64,000 nt of DNA from Lantana camara (GCA_037501455.1 CM074860.1:50788501-50852500); one strand, 5' to 3'. Positions 12,201 to 23,917 are shown, counted from the stretch's first letter. The notes: generated from the sequence alone by a model not told the origin. A program made the numbers and translations.

Positions 12201-12604
12201 GAGTTAGAATTATCGAGTCATTGTTCAAGTTTCACCCACTTACACTCACTGCATACTATATTGTTTCTCATATTGTTATGAATTTAATTATTATTGGGCA
12301 GGTGTGTCACTTGTTATATTGTATTGATTCGGGGCAGGTTAGGACAGGTATGCTGATTAGTGGAACCCGGTATTTAAATTCTTGATGGAATTCTTTTATT
12401 TTCTTGATATTACATGAATGATTGTCTTGCTTCCGCATTTTGGTTATTATTGTTGATTCCAGGGTTAGATTCCGCCTAGTCAGGACGGTCATTTTGTTGG
12501 TCACCCGTTCGCTGTGAGTCCGATTCATGTACTGACTGCCTATTTCATATGTGGATTAGACTCATAGTGCGGGGGATGTGGTGCCTATCGTCCCGGGTGC
12601 TACA
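9233..12604 (+). repeat. LTR3 of tandem element (3372 bp)
   Basis: Full-length LTR from TGTAACGCC to TGCTACA, after which unrelated sequence begins (GTAAATCTC). It differs from LTR2 at dozens of scattered positions, clearly more than the two internal copies differ from each other. Confidence 0.95.
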
Positions 12605-13479
12605 GTAAATCTCTTGGCGTGGAGTAACTAACGTCCAGCTAAACCATTACCAAGAGTTGGTGGAGGTCTGCGGCACCAACACTACCCTTAACCCGATACC
12701 TTTCGGGTAATTGCTCGACACAGTTGCCCGCCGGGGCCCATAATAACAATGATAATGTATTTTGCTTGCTTAGTCAAGAATCAGTTCTTAGTAATAATAG
12801 GACTGGAATGTATACAATGTCCGGGTAAGATCCTGATTCCGACTTAAAAGTATTTTCCTCTTAGAGAGGGATATTATATTGTAGTAATATGTATAGGTAG
12901 GAAACCAAATCATAGGTAGGTTTGAAATTCCTTTTTATATAGCTACATAGATATAGGCATGATTCCAGTTGAAAATATTTTAACCCTCACCTATACCGAT
13001 AGTCAGACAAAGTCAGGTGGATTCCATTGCTCGGTCCTAATTTCGCCTGAAAGTATTACCTACTACAGGCTTAGGACTATGCTCTTATTATTCTAACCAA
13101 ATAATCACATAAGGTACATAATATTTAACACATTAGAGAATTCCTGGTAAACCCTAATTTTAACCGTTTAAGGGAATTTAATTAGTTAATTAGGTTATTA
13201 TGAAGTCTTTAACTTAACAAATATTTATTAATTACATTACGATCCTAATTAGAATATTAGATATGAAATCTTGGGTTTAATTTAACAATGTAGGTTAGAT
13301 TTTGAAATTATTTCTAAATAATTCCAAAACCTATTTTATAATTATTTTTAAATAATTTTCGAAATTATTAGTAATAATGTTGACCAAAAAATCAAAGTTA
13401 CTATTGAAAACATTTACTAATCAAATTCTTTTGAATTAAACACCTTATAACATAAAATTGAACTCACACACAAACACAC
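12605..13479 (-). repeat. Relict LTR R, left part
   Basis: No gene is visible. The stretch reads as the inner or 3' part of a minus-strand LTR. On the minus strand it has the GGGCCCCGG block and a CCCGA/TCGGG hairpin of the kind found at the same place in the other LTRs here. Its continuation is at 31827-33470, after the LARD-B insertion. Its own 3' terminus is missing because the tandem element abuts it at 12604. Confidence 0.55.
13475..13479. repeat. Target-site duplication of LARD-B, left copy
   Basis: CACAC directly before the LTR start at 13480 matches CACAC at 31822-31826 after the right LTR end. The flanks are CA-rich, which weakens this duplication as independent evidence. Confidence 0.8.
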
Positions 13480-14181
13480 TGTAGCACCCCGGACACTTGG
13501 AGGTGCCACACCCCCGCATTATAGGTCAATCCACACACGAAACGGCCAATCCGTACATGAACCAACCTATAGCGAACGGGTGACAATGCAATAGATGACA
13601 AGCTAGGCGGGAAAACCTATACATGCGACATAATAAAGCGGAAGCATAAATCAATACAATATCAAATATTTCCATTTACCGAATAGAACATATTCTAACT
13701 TACATATCAATACATTATCATCTCCTTAAAATAACTAACATATAATTGTAAACATGAGTCTCTCGAATAATAATTAAACAATCAAATAATGCACCGTGTT
13801 TGACTCAACTCTAACAACTGGACTCGACTCACTTCCCGCCTAGCACGCACCTGCAATAACCTGAAAGGTGGAGGCGTCAGTCTGTGAAGACCGAGTGAGG
13901 GGTTTAAATACATATTAGCGCAGATAGCAGGCAAGTCATATTCTCGGGTAAAGGTTTATAAAAGATAAATATACAAGTTCAATAATAATATAGCTTCGCC
14001 CGAGAATACAACTATCAATATTAAATACTTGTTCTTTCTTGCAATCGATAAACATGCTTGCTTGATTATTAATCGTTATGTGATCATGCTATTCATTAAT
14101 CGTGCAATCATGCAATAGTGTAACCATATAACACGTTCATGGAATGGAGATCATGCAATCAATACATGGCTTGCTTGTAAC

Positions 14182-14486
14182 ACGATAGGTTTGTTCTTCC
14201 TGTGGTTGGACGGACAACCACTAGCTCTAAGACCAGCCCAGCGCCCTCACTAAGGAGAACCTGGCCAGGAGAACGCATGTACACGATAGGCCTTTGTTCT
14301 TCTTGGGGTTGGACGGACAACCACTAGCTCTAAGACCAGCCCAGCACCCTCACTAGGGAGGACCTGGCCAAGAGAACACACGAACACGATACGGTATTGT
14401 TCTTCCTGTGATTGGACGGACAATCACCAGCCCGAAGACCAGTCCAGCGCCCTCACTAGGGAGGACCTAGCCAGGAGAACGCACTA
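14182..14486 (-). repeat. Three tandem repeats with covarying hairpins in the LARD-B LTR
   Basis: Units start with ACGATA at 14182, 14283 and 14386. Each has a hairpin around the constant loop GACGGA. Copy 1 is GTGGTTG/CAACCAC (14202-14221) and copy 3 is GTGATTG/CAATCAC (14408-14427), both perfect although the central pair changed on both sides. Copy 2 has one mismatch. The same three units occur in the other LTR at about 19777-20081. Confidence 0.9.
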
Positions 14487-14976
14487 CTTGCTTTCATGAC
14501 ACGGCTTGCTTGATTCATGCACACTAACATAACCTACTTGCTTGGTTCATGAACAATAACATACTTGAAATGATAAGTGATTTCATGAAATTATAAATAT
14601 AAATACCTTTGGTCAAAATCACGTAAAGGTTATACGGGTTCTATATAACTAGAAATTAAACCTCACCTAACAGGCGACACACGACTCATGATGGCGTGAA
14701 CGTGATCATGCTTGACAATCTCCGCCCTGGAGAATCACTGGACATGAAACGGGACAATGTACGTGCATGAGACCATAATTCCAGCATATTATCTCATATA
14801 ATGACGCACGGCATGATCATACACAAGACATCGAGCAATACACAATGTAACATGATAACATGTTGTTTCGACATATAATCAATCATATAATAGCAATTTG
14901 GGGTCAAATAAGCCATTGGAACGAGGGGCTAAAAATGTAATTTTATGCAGAAAGTTTCTGCACTACCAGAGAGCTG

Positions 14977-15180
14977 GGAACGACCGTTCCAGGTTTTAGT
15001 GCAAAAATGGGAAGGGCCGTTCCCCAGACCCGAAGTGCTCCCCGAAGATGGGAACGGCCGTTCCGGCTGGCAAGCCAAAATGGGAACGGTCGTTCCCGTC
15101 CTCGCCGCCATGCATATTATTCAAACAATGGGAATGGCCGTTCCCCATTTACAAAGGGAACGGGAAGGGCCGTTCCCGTT
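14977..15180. repeat. Six CGGCCG-type palindromes, LARD-B 3' LTR
   Basis: Variants of GGGAACGGCCGTTCCC are centred at about 14983.5, 15016.5, 15057.5, 15089.5, 15137.5 and 15169.5, giving spacings of 33, 41, 32, 48 and 32 bp. They form three pairs with a spacing of about 32 bp. Most deviate from a perfect palindrome by a single base. Confidence 0.93.
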
Positions 15181-16094
15181 ACGCAGACAGTCCAGAAACA
15201 GGGGAGAAGAACAGAGGATGCACGAACCACCATCAAAGTTCCTCAAAACTCACATATTCAATTCCAAACATTATTATTCATGAAAAGGAATATACTTGCA
15301 TGCTTAAGATATCAAAAGGACTAACATAAACACCTATATCACACTCTAATCATCATAATCATCAATTCAAGTTTACATATATATCCATCATATCTCACCA
15401 ATTTCTCCAAGAATTCATGACTAAAGCTTAAACTCATGCTTCTAACAACCAAAACATATAATATATCATCTAACCTCAAACCCTAGCTTCATGAATTATC
15501 AAGAAATCACATATATACCTTGAATGAAAGAAGGAGAAGAAAGGATGGAGATATGATGAAGATGATGGCCTAAGACTTCTAATTCCTCAATGATTTTAGC
15601 TTGAAATGGATGAAATTCCCCTTTTCTTTCCTTGGAGGATTGGCTCAGTGAAGAAGGAAGCAAATATGAGGTGATGGGCATGAGAATGAAGGTGATTGAG
15701 GAAGAGATGCATATACCGACATTTCAAGAGGGAAAAATATAATATTAGCAAGTAATCCTCCAAGTTCTCTAATTTATGCAATTGAGTATCAAAGGTTTGG
15801 AATTGACCACTTAGGACCAAATTGCATCAATTAAAATGAATGAGCATTTAAGGACAATGTGGCAATTAAATCAAATTGGACAATTAATTCATGTAACAAT
15901 TAATTTCCATTCATACAAGAACTCTCAAATTGACATATATTTCATATATTTTCACGTAATCATGTTGAAACACAATTTATAAAATTAATAGAGCACGTAT
16001 AAGTTAAATAAAAGAAAATAATACAATAAAGTCCTAACGCTCGAAACCCACACATGTCGAGCGTACCTGACTGTCTGAAAATCGGGGCGTTACA

Positions 16095-16130
16095 ACTCTC
16101 TCCCCCTTAAGAGAATCCGTCCTCGGATTC
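16095..16130 (-). other. LARD-B polypurine tract with adjacent hairpin
   Basis: On the minus strand TTAAGGGGGAGAGAGT (16095-16110) lies directly before the LTR. Next to it GAATCCG (16113-16119) and CGGATTC (16124-16130) form a perfect hairpin with a 4-base loop (AGGA on the minus strand). Confidence 0.92.
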
Positions 16131-16339
16131 CATGTCCTGAATTCCTGAAATTAATTGGCTCTTACGTGTTCATCCCACGCGGGTTAGCTACTCCCCGTCA
16201 GGGATTAGTTCGAAAGAGGTCTTTAGTCCACAAGGTCCGCCAAGATATGAAATCACGACCCTCAACTTTCCGGAGCCTAAACACTTGTAAGAAAGTCTAC
16301 CCTTCCACTATAACAAATTGACAAGTAGTTGAAAATAAT

Positions 16340-16443
16340 GAGAGTGCCCTGTCTCTCAAACAGTTAACGAGAGAACCCCGTCTCCCGAGCAAGTAGCAAG
16401 AGAACCCCGTCTCTTGACAACCCTGAGAGAATCCCCATCTCTC
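16340..16443 (-). repeat. Array of four hairpins in LARD-B
   Basis: Four inverted repeats start at 16340, 16369, 16397 and 16425. Read on the minus strand they match the GAGAGA-loop-TCTCTC hairpins of the tandem element. The third has an extended 7-bp stem, CAAGAGA/TCTCTTG, where both flanking bases changed together. The distance to the LTR is 246 bp, almost the same as in the tandem element. Confidence 0.88.
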
Positions 16444-19034
16444 ATGCACACGAAATAAAATTCAAGCAAGCACTTAGACAAATATTCACACTTACCACAC
16501 AAGGATCAAGTAAAATTATCATTTATGCAATTAATTGTTCACATTACAATTAATAGTAAACAAGGAATCATATATAAGAATATCAAAATAATAATAAACA
16601 AATAATAATTAAGTAATGGTGCACGTGGTATGCATGATTAAGTGTACCGTTCACCGAAGATTAAAGTTCTTGCGTGGAAACATTTCGGTTGAGTACTTGA
16701 TTCTTTAGTTCAGATGTCTTTTCCACTTGCTGCCGCTACTGCTCGATATTCCCATTCTTGATAGCCGTTTCTGCCCTTGTGTTATTTTCTAACATAATCC
16801 GTAAATCATCATTAATCCCCAAATCTTCAGACCCGTTTTAATCCCAGATTTACCGGTTGAACCCTTCTTGCACTGATTCTGACATTTACTTTCTGGTTTC
16901 AGAAGTGAGAACAACCCTGGTCTTCTTGTTAGGGAGTAATTGCCCATTCAAGCTTGAAAGACTGACTTTGTTTTCCAAGTAAGCTCCTATACTCTTTATT
17001 TGAAATCCGAAAGTTGAGCTCTTATTCTCTTAGTAATTAGCAAGGCGGATATTTGCTATGGAGGAATCAAGGTCGTCATCCCGTGAGAGTGATTCAGCAA
17101 GCACACTTGCATAGATACCGAAGAAATCAAGTCCTAGTGACACTTTGCCTTGTAGGAGTCTTATCTTTGATCAAAGTATGCTCAATTAATTTATAAAATC
17201 GTCGTCTCTTCCATTCCCATTATTAACACTTGATCCGAAATTGATAACCTTTGTAATTCTACTTACTTGGTTATTCGCTTCCTTTCTACTTCCCATTTTC
17301 TTCCCTTCCGCTTATTGTAGACATTCTGATAGGAAGAGGGATTAAGATTCAAGATTCACTATCCAAATTTAGCCGGATCAGACCCCTTCTCCAAGTTACT
17401 GAGTCAAATGATATCCTGAGACTATCGGAGAATTACAGACGGTGTACCCACTTTCTTGAAAACGATAATGGAACAAAGTTACTGTTGATGATGGGACTTT
17501 TCTTTGTATAAGAGGGAAGGAAGGTCCCGATTATTGAAAACTTCTTTCACATGGTTCTGATACAGGATTCCGGGAAAATCGGTTTTCTCAAAATTCCCAA
17601 CTTCTCGAGTGCTGTCTAGCTTCTAATTTAAGTTTACTTCCAGATCGGCTCTCCCCCTTAAGAAAATGGGGATTTTCTAAGTTCTTTAAATGTGCCCTAA
17701 CTTTTCCCACTCGCAAGCTTCTCTGCGGATTTAATTCCAGTAACCTTTTCCTCGTCTTACTTGTCATTGATCAAGATTTTGATTAGTGGTTCTTTTCTAA
17801 TCTTTCTATTAAAGACATACCCAGCTTGAAATTCCCTGACTGTCACCACTCTGATTTGATATTAAAATTTTCCAACATCCTACAACCCTTCTGCTACTCG
17901 TGAAAATGTCATATCCTGTACTTACCACCTACTGCTTCTAGCTTTATATTTGCCAAGTGAACACCCGGATTCAGAGCAAGAAAAGTTGTTTTTCCTACCC
18001 TTACTGAATCCCCAAAATGCTGATTAATCTCTGAAGGTTGAAAGACCCACTGAACATTTATCTGCTTGAACTTATCATCATTTTCCGGTTCCCAAAATTT
18101 TCCAATATTTATTTCATACCCCTGCTCTTACTAAATCCTGGATCGGTAAATTCTCACAATCCCAAACATTTCCAAGCTTCAAGCAAAATCAAATGACTCG
18201 GTTCGCAAACCGATACCCAATGATTCAGAAGTCTCTTCTTTAAATTCAAATTAGTAGAAATAAGAGCAGAGATTGTGCAGAGCATAGGGAGAGCCTATTG
18301 ACAATAAACACTAAATAATGCATGATGGTTAAAGTGTCAATGCACATAATATACTTACCAACAATTTACAATGCAACACGTTGGGATAATTATGTTGATT
18401 TAAAGAAGCACTCATAACAAAAGGGTTTAAATATTTCAACTAATTCAAACATATATTTAATGCATCAAGTAGGTAATCTAAAAAGCATCTATGACAATAT
18501 TTATAAATGAGAAGCAAATAGCAATTATGATGCACGTGTTTATGAATGCATTGAAGAACCTGGCACCGTAGAAATGTTAGACTCGATTCCCGCGTCCATT
18601 CCTTGTTGGCCAAATTGTAACTTTAGCCCAAGCGATTGATCAGTCTCTTTAATCCTCAAAAATCCCTGACCTTGATTCATATATTTCCAAAACCTGTCAC
18701 TCACAACTTACTTTGCAAATAAATGCATGTGGGTGAAGGGTGTTCATGTCACGTAATGTTCACATAATTAATACCAGCAAGAATTTAATATGAAACGCAA
18801 CAATTAACTTATCAATACTTGGAATAAATCACGTCGAGCAAATAATTTCAAACAATTCAAAAATCAATTAATTAACAATTAATAGCAAAAATAAAGACAA
18901 GACACAAGTTATCAAGTATTTTAATCAATTCAAAGAGTTCAAGGAAATCAAGGCATTCAAATAATATGCAAAACACTCAATTTGTCAAGAAATTCCTATG
19001 CCGTACAACCTAGACTTGACACGACACGACACTA

Positions 19035-19067
19035 GAACCTCGGTTTTGCAACCGGGCTCTGATACCA
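19035..19067 (-). other. LARD-B primer-binding site with hairpin
   Basis: GGCTCTGATACCA (19055-19067) is the reverse complement of the tRNA-Met PBS, seven bases from the LTR. GAACC (19035-19039) and GGCTC (19055-19059) can pair with one wobble on the minus strand, around a GGTT/AACC inner stem. Confidence 0.92.
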
Positions 19068-19074
19068 CCTTAGA

Positions 19075-20658
19075 TGTAGCACCCCGGACACTTGGAGGTG
19101 CCATCCCCCCGCACTATAGGTCAATCCACACACGAAACGGACAATCCGTACATGAACCAACCTATAGCGAACGGGTGACAATGCAAAAGACGACAAGCTA
19201 GGCGGGAAAACCTATACATGCGACATAATAAAGCGGAAGCATAAATCAATACAATATCAAATATTTCCATTTACCGAATAGAACATATTCTAACTTACAT
19301 ATCAATACATTATCATCTCCTTAAAATAACTAACATATAACCGTAAACATGAGTCTCTCGAATAATAAATAAACAATCAAATAATGCACCGTGTTTGACT
19401 CAACTCTAACAACTGGACTCGACTCACTTCCCGCCTAGCACGCACCTGCAATAACCTGAAAGGTGGAGGCGTCAGTCTGTGAAGACCGAGTGAGGGGTTT
19501 AAATACATATTAGCCCAGATAGCAGGCAAGTCATATTCTCGAGTAAAGGTTTATAAAAGATAAATATACAAGTTCAATAATAATATAGCTTCGCCCGAGA
19601 ATACAACTATCAATATTAAATACTTGTTCTTTCATGCAATCGATAAACATGCTTGTTTGATTATTAATCGTTATGTGATCATGCGATTCATTTATCGTGC
19701 AATCATGCAATAGTGTAACCATATAACACGTTCATGGAATGGAGATCATACAATCAATACATGGCTTGCTTGTAAAACGATAGGTTTGTTCTTCCTGTGG
19801 TTGGACGGACAACCACTAGCTCTAAGACCAGCCCAGCGCCCTCACTAAGGAGAACCTGGTCAGGAGAACACATGTACACGATAGGCCTTTGTTCTTCTTG
19901 GGGTTGGACGGACAACCACTAGCTCTAAGACCAGCCCAGCACCCTCACTAGGGAGGACCTGGCCAAGAGAACACACGAACACGATACGGTATTGTTCTTC
20001 CTGTGATTGGACGGACAATCACCAGCCCGAAGATCAGTCCAGCGCCCTCACTAGGGAGGACCTGGCCAGGAGAACGCACTACTTACTTTCATGACATGGC
20101 TTGCTTGATTCATGCACACTAACATAACCTACTTGCTTGGTTCATGAACAATAACATACTTGAAATGATAACTGATTTCATGAAATTATAAATATAAATA
20201 CCTTTGGTCAAAATCACGTAAAGGTTATACGGGTTCTATATAACTAGAAATTAAACCTCACCTGACAGGCGACACACGACTCATGATGGCGTGAACGTGA
20301 TCATGCTTGACAATCTCGGCCCTGGAGAATCACTGGACATGAAACGGGACAATGTACGTGCATGAGACCATAATTCCAGCATATTATCTCATATAATGAC
20401 GCACGGCATGATCATACACAAGACATCGAGCAATATATAATGTAACATGATAACATGTTGTTTCGACATATAATCAATCATATAATAGCAATTTGGGGTC
20501 AAATAAGCCATTGGAACGAGGGGCTAAAAATGTAATTTAATGCAGAAAGTTTCTGCACTACCAGAGAGCTGGGAACGGCCGTTCCAGGTTTTAGTGCAAA
20601 AATGGGAAGGGCCGTTCCCCAGTCCCGAAGTGCTCCCCGAAGATGGGAACGGCCGTTC
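19075..20658 (-). repeat. LARD-B 5' LTR, left part
   Basis: It begins TGTAGCACCCC and follows the 3' LTR closely until 20658, where the copia element enters inside the third palindrome. It carries the three 102-bp repeats and palindromes centred at 20578.5, 20611.5 and about 20652.5. Confidence 0.95.
20654..20658. repeat. Target-site duplication of the copia element, left copy
   Basis: CGTTC here and at 30765-30769 flanks the copia LTRs. The uninterrupted LARD-B 3' LTR has one copy of this site, which confirms a clean 5-bp duplication. Confidence 0.97.
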
Positions 20659-21047
20659 TGTTGGAAAACACGAATCAGAAAGCAGCGGAATTTAAAAAAA
20701 AATTCCCAACAAAAGGATCTTGGACTCGCAATCGTGCAACCAAATTCGTATAGATAGAAAACTTACTTTTCTTTTATTCTTTCTTGAAGTGTTTCAAGCC
20801 ACCCAAGAACGCTCTTCTCGCGGCTTGATCCCTTCTCCTTTGGTAAAGCTCGAATCTTCAAACTTCTAACTTGAAGTCTCTAGAGAAAGTCCACCAACTT
20901 GATCACAATCTAACTAGTAAGGATGCAAGTTCTCTAGTTAGTGTTTAGGCTTAACCTAGGGTTTAATTTAATCTTGGAGAAAGGAAGGTGTTCAACACAT
21001 GAACCAAAAGAATTGCCAATTCGCTCCATAAGGAGCTCGAGCTCCCC

Positions 21048-21055
21048 TATTTATA
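21048..21055 (-). promoter_or_regulatory. TATA box in copia 3' LTR
   Basis: The + strand TATTTATA reads TATAAATA on the minus strand, inside a GC-richer context (CCCCTCTC before, GGGGAG after). The equivalent site in the 5' LTR (29204-29211) reads TGTAAATA, so the copy that should drive the element is altered. Confidence 0.75.
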
Positions 21056-21393
21056 GAGAGGGGAGTGCCGAAATTCCTAGTCCTTTATGGGCTAGGATTT
21101 TGGTCCCTCTCTCCTATTACTTGATCATCAAGTATTTTCCAACTTTGACTTTGAATTCTAATTCAAGTCAACTTTTAAGAGAGCTAAAAATATCCAAACT
21201 ATTTTTGGATAATTTTATACTTTATTTATTATAAAATAAATAACTTATTTTTATCTAATTAATTAATTCGTAATTAATTAACTAGATTATTTTCTCTAAA
21301 ATTAGACTTTCTTTTTAATTCAAAATTAAACCAAAGTCTATTAAATAATTAACTAATTAATTATTTAATATATATATAATATATATATATACA

Positions 21394-21461
21394 CACGTGT
21401 GTGACACGTGTCACAGTGACACGTGTCACTCACGTGAGCCACACGTGTGACTTCACACGTG
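21394..21461. promoter_or_regulatory. Six G-boxes (CACGTG) within 68 bp
   Basis: CACGTG occurs at 21394, 21405, 21420, 21431, 21442 and 21456, that is at 11-15 bp spacing. Several are nested in longer palindromes such as GTGACACGTGTCAC. CACGTG is the plant bZIP/bHLH G-box and the core of ABA-responsive elements. The cluster lies about 340-410 bp upstream of the TATA box on the minus strand, a plausible U3 enhancer. Confidence 0.85.
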
Positions 21462-22608
21462 TGGAACCCTCTTGGCCCGATTAACTCGTTTAATCATTTT
21501 CAAGCCTCAACTCATGTAACCAAGTTGTTGTGTGTGACCCTCTAGGTTCTCAATTCAATTAGCAGTGACCCTAATTAATTAATTCACTAATTAATTAATC
21601 AGTCCACAAATTAAACGACCATAGTCTAGCAACAGGTGTTTAACCCCTAGCTGAATTGGAATGTTCGGATTCGACAGAACCTTTAAGTCATTGATTCATG
21701 TGAGATACAATCCTCCTACTTACTATCTCTCAACCAAGATCTAGGGCAAGGGAATATTCAGAACCCTAATAATCCGGTCTTAGAGCTAAGTGCATTTCAT
21801 ATCCATTTGATCTCAATCCAAGAAACCCTTTTCTTGATGTCTTGATCTACTGACTTGGCCAAGGACTCCATATGGCATATGAATGACTTACACAATAAGA
21901 GATCACCTTGCAAATGCAAGTGTAGGTCCTATCTTGATTCTCATTCACTTTCATGAGTCACTTGTGCAGCCCCAGCATAAGCCTTGAATCAGTTGTCTAA
22001 GGCGACACCCTTTAAAGCTTATACCTAAGACTGCGGAGTTAACTCATAAAGTGACAAGGAACCTCAAGTCTAAGGATCACTTAATCAAATCAATGACTCG
22101 TGAGATATTTCCTAATCTGGAAGTTTCCATTTCCTGAAATAGAAACTTCCTTTCCCATTTAGGAGTGTTCTCACACGGGGCACCTCAGTGAACTTACTTA
22201 TTAAAGTAAGCACCCTCATGTATCACGCACGTATCAACTATACACTTTGCACCTCCATGAAACAAGGTGGTCCTTCTTAAGGGCGTGATCCCACAAGCAA
22301 GCCTTAGAGGAGTCAGGTTGACACTCCCACTGTCTGCAGGACTCATCGGCTTGGAGTATTTTACTAATCATGACTTATGTGATATAGGGCTCATTTCATG
22401 AACCATTTCACCTAAATGGTAGAGTCCTAAAGTCATCAGGATTAGGGGAGTTTTCATACATGCACAGCTAAAGTAAACGCATACCAAACAAGAGCATATA
22501 AAGAAGTGTTGCCTCAATTCGTTATTTCATTCAAAGATTGTCTGTGATTACAATAAGGAAAAGCACAAAGCGGATATACAATCAGCTTTTAGGGCACTAT
22601 TCCTAACA

Positions 22609-22623
22609 ATGTCCCACTTGCCC
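22609..22623 (-). other. Copia polypurine tract
   Basis: On the minus strand the sequence just before the 3' LTR reads GCAAGTGGGACAT, a purine-rich tract in the expected place, just past the end of the RNase H frame. Confidence 0.8.
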
Positions 22624-22624
22624 G

Positions 22625-23914
22625 TCAAAGCCATTCTAAAGCTACTCTAAGTCCCATCTTCTGAAGATGACCTTGGAAAGCTTCTCGACTAAGCGGTTTA
22701 GTAAGTGGATCTGCCACGTTCTCTGCTGATGTGACCCTCTGAATTTGCACATCACCTCTTTTGATAATATCACGGATTAGGTGATACTTCCTCATAATGT
22801 GCTTGGTCCGTTGGTGAGATCTTGGTTCTCTTGCTTGAGCAACCGCCCCAGTGTTGTCACAAAACACAGTAATGGGGTCTTTCATGCTAGGAACAACATT
22901 CAACTCTTGAATGAAGTTTCTAATCCAAACACCTTCCTTAGCTGCATCATTTGCAGCTAAGTATTCGGCCTCAGTGGTCGAATATGTAGTGGTAGTTTGC
23001 TTGGAACTCTTCCAACTCACTGCTCCACCGTTTAGGCAGAAAATGTATCCTGACATTGACTTAAAATCATCTAAGTCTGATGCAAAGCTTGCATCGCAGT
23101 ATCCTTCGACAGTAAGATCTTTCTGACCTCCGTAAACTAAGAATAAATCTTTAGTACTTTTCAAGTATTTAAGAATATTCTTCACGGCAGCCCAGTGACC
23201 ATCTCCAGGGTTAGATTGGAAACGACTCGTTACACTAAGTGCATAAGCCACATCCGGTCGAGTACATAACATTGCATACATTTTGCTACCTATTGTTGAC
23301 GCATAAGGTGTATGAGTCATTCTCTCCTTCTCAAGGTTAGTCTTAGGATACATCTTCTTTGAAAGACATGTTCCTACACTCATAGGAAGGTTCTTAACCT
23401 TTGCTGACTCCATATTGAATCTCTTCAATACTTTGTCAATGTACATCGACTGTGATAGTCCTATTAACCTTCTAGATCTATCTCTATAGATTTTGATTCC
23501 AAGGATATAGGACGCATCACCAAGATCTTTCATCTCGAATTGGTTCGATAACCATAACTTAGTCACTTTCATGTCATCCTTCGAATTCCCAATAAGAAGG
23601 ATGTCATCAACATAAAGTACTAAGAATTGCACTAAGGTCTCCAATTCTTTTCTATACACACATGATTCATTCGTAATCTGGATGAAGCCAAACGCTTTGA
23701 CTGATTCATCAAATCGAATGTTCCAATTCCTAGAAGCCTGTTTCAATCCATAGATTGATCTTTGGAGTTTGCAAACCTTTTGCTCACTCCCACTGAATGT
23801 GAAACCTATGGGTTGCTCCATATAAATGTCTTTGTCAATGCCACCATTGAGAAAGGCAGTTTTCACATCCATTTGCCATATCTCATAGTCATAATATGGA
23901 GCAATGGCAAGCAA
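22625..23914 (-). pseudogene. Copia reverse transcriptase (C-terminal part) and RNase H
   Basis: A 429-residue open segment. It has DVKTAFLNG near residue 16, the RT catalytic YVDD at 101-104, and the TRPDVAYA region near 218. RNase H follows with D274 (YCDAS), the E-containing TEAEY near 315-319 and D353 (CDN), and the ADPLTKPL tail near 401. These residues are those expected for Ty1/copia pol. In the same frame it continues the RT segment to its right, separated from it only by a TGA at 23915-23917. The product would copy element RNA into DNA in virus-like particles. It has no start of its own; the first Met is internal to the domain. Confidence 0.95.
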
Positions 23915-23917
23915 GAT

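Larger units (their letters stand above)
1..12604 (+). mobile_element. Tandem LARD-like LTR element (LTR-int-LTR-int-LTR), 5' end outside window
   Basis: A unit of about 6.06-6.08 kb is repeated: position 1 recurs at 6079 and again at 12141. The order is LTR (partial, 1-464), internal domain (465-3169), LTR (3170-6542), second internal domain (6543-9232), LTR (9233-12604). Each LTR begins TGTAACGCCCC and ends GTGCTACA. Each internal domain starts with a tRNA-Met type primer-binding site and ends with a polypurine tract. The internal domains hold no gag or pol and every frame is broken within about 100 codons, so the element is non-autonomous. A shared middle LTR is the expected product of unequal recombination between LTRs. 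The 3' flank starts GTAAA at 12605; the matching 5' target duplication lies outside the window. Confidence 0.95.
13480..16094 (-). repeat. LARD-B 3' LTR (2615 bp)
   Basis: It runs from TGTAGCACCCC to GGGGCGTTACA on the + strand, so on the minus strand it starts TGTAACGCCCC. It contains three tandem repeats of about 102 bp (14182-14486), six CGGCCG-type palindromes (14977-15180) and an exon-like stretch at 15480-15720. That stretch ends on the minus strand in CAAGGTATAT, a possible splice donor. The U5 box is at its left end. Confidence 0.95.
16095..19074 (-). other. LARD-B internal domain (non-coding)
   Basis: This 2.98 kb region between PPT and PBS has no long reading frame on either strand and no retroviral protein motif. 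The part next to the PPT resembles the tandem element (GCTAACCCGCG and TGGGATGAACA on the minus strand), so the two families share a 3' internal module. A hairpin array lies at 16340-16443. The rest is AT-rich, and I find no further structure I can support. Confidence 0.88.
20659..22608 (-). repeat. Copia 3' LTR (1950 bp)
   Basis: Defined by TGTTGG...CCTAACA, equal length with the other LTR, and the adjacent TSD. On the minus strand it has a TATAAATA box (21048-21055) and, further upstream, a cluster of six CACGTG motifs. Confidence 0.96.

Noticed and set aside
12605..12609. GTAAA as target duplication of the tandem element
   Set aside because: The 5' end of the element lies outside the window, so the second copy cannot be seen.
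13475..13479. CACAC as unquestionable target duplication
   Set aside because: Kept as a feature at reduced confidence only. The flanks are CA repeats, so the match could arise by chance; the LTR ends rest on the paired LTRs instead.
14202..14427. CRISPR-like regular repeats
   Set aside because: Three long tandem units in an LTR of a plant element, present in both LTRs; not a repeat-spacer array.
15499..15820. Small minus-strand frames (60 and 74 codons) in the LARD-B LTR, repeated at 31226-31547
   Set aside because: They lie in the exon-like leader of the LTR, overlap each other and have no recognisable product.
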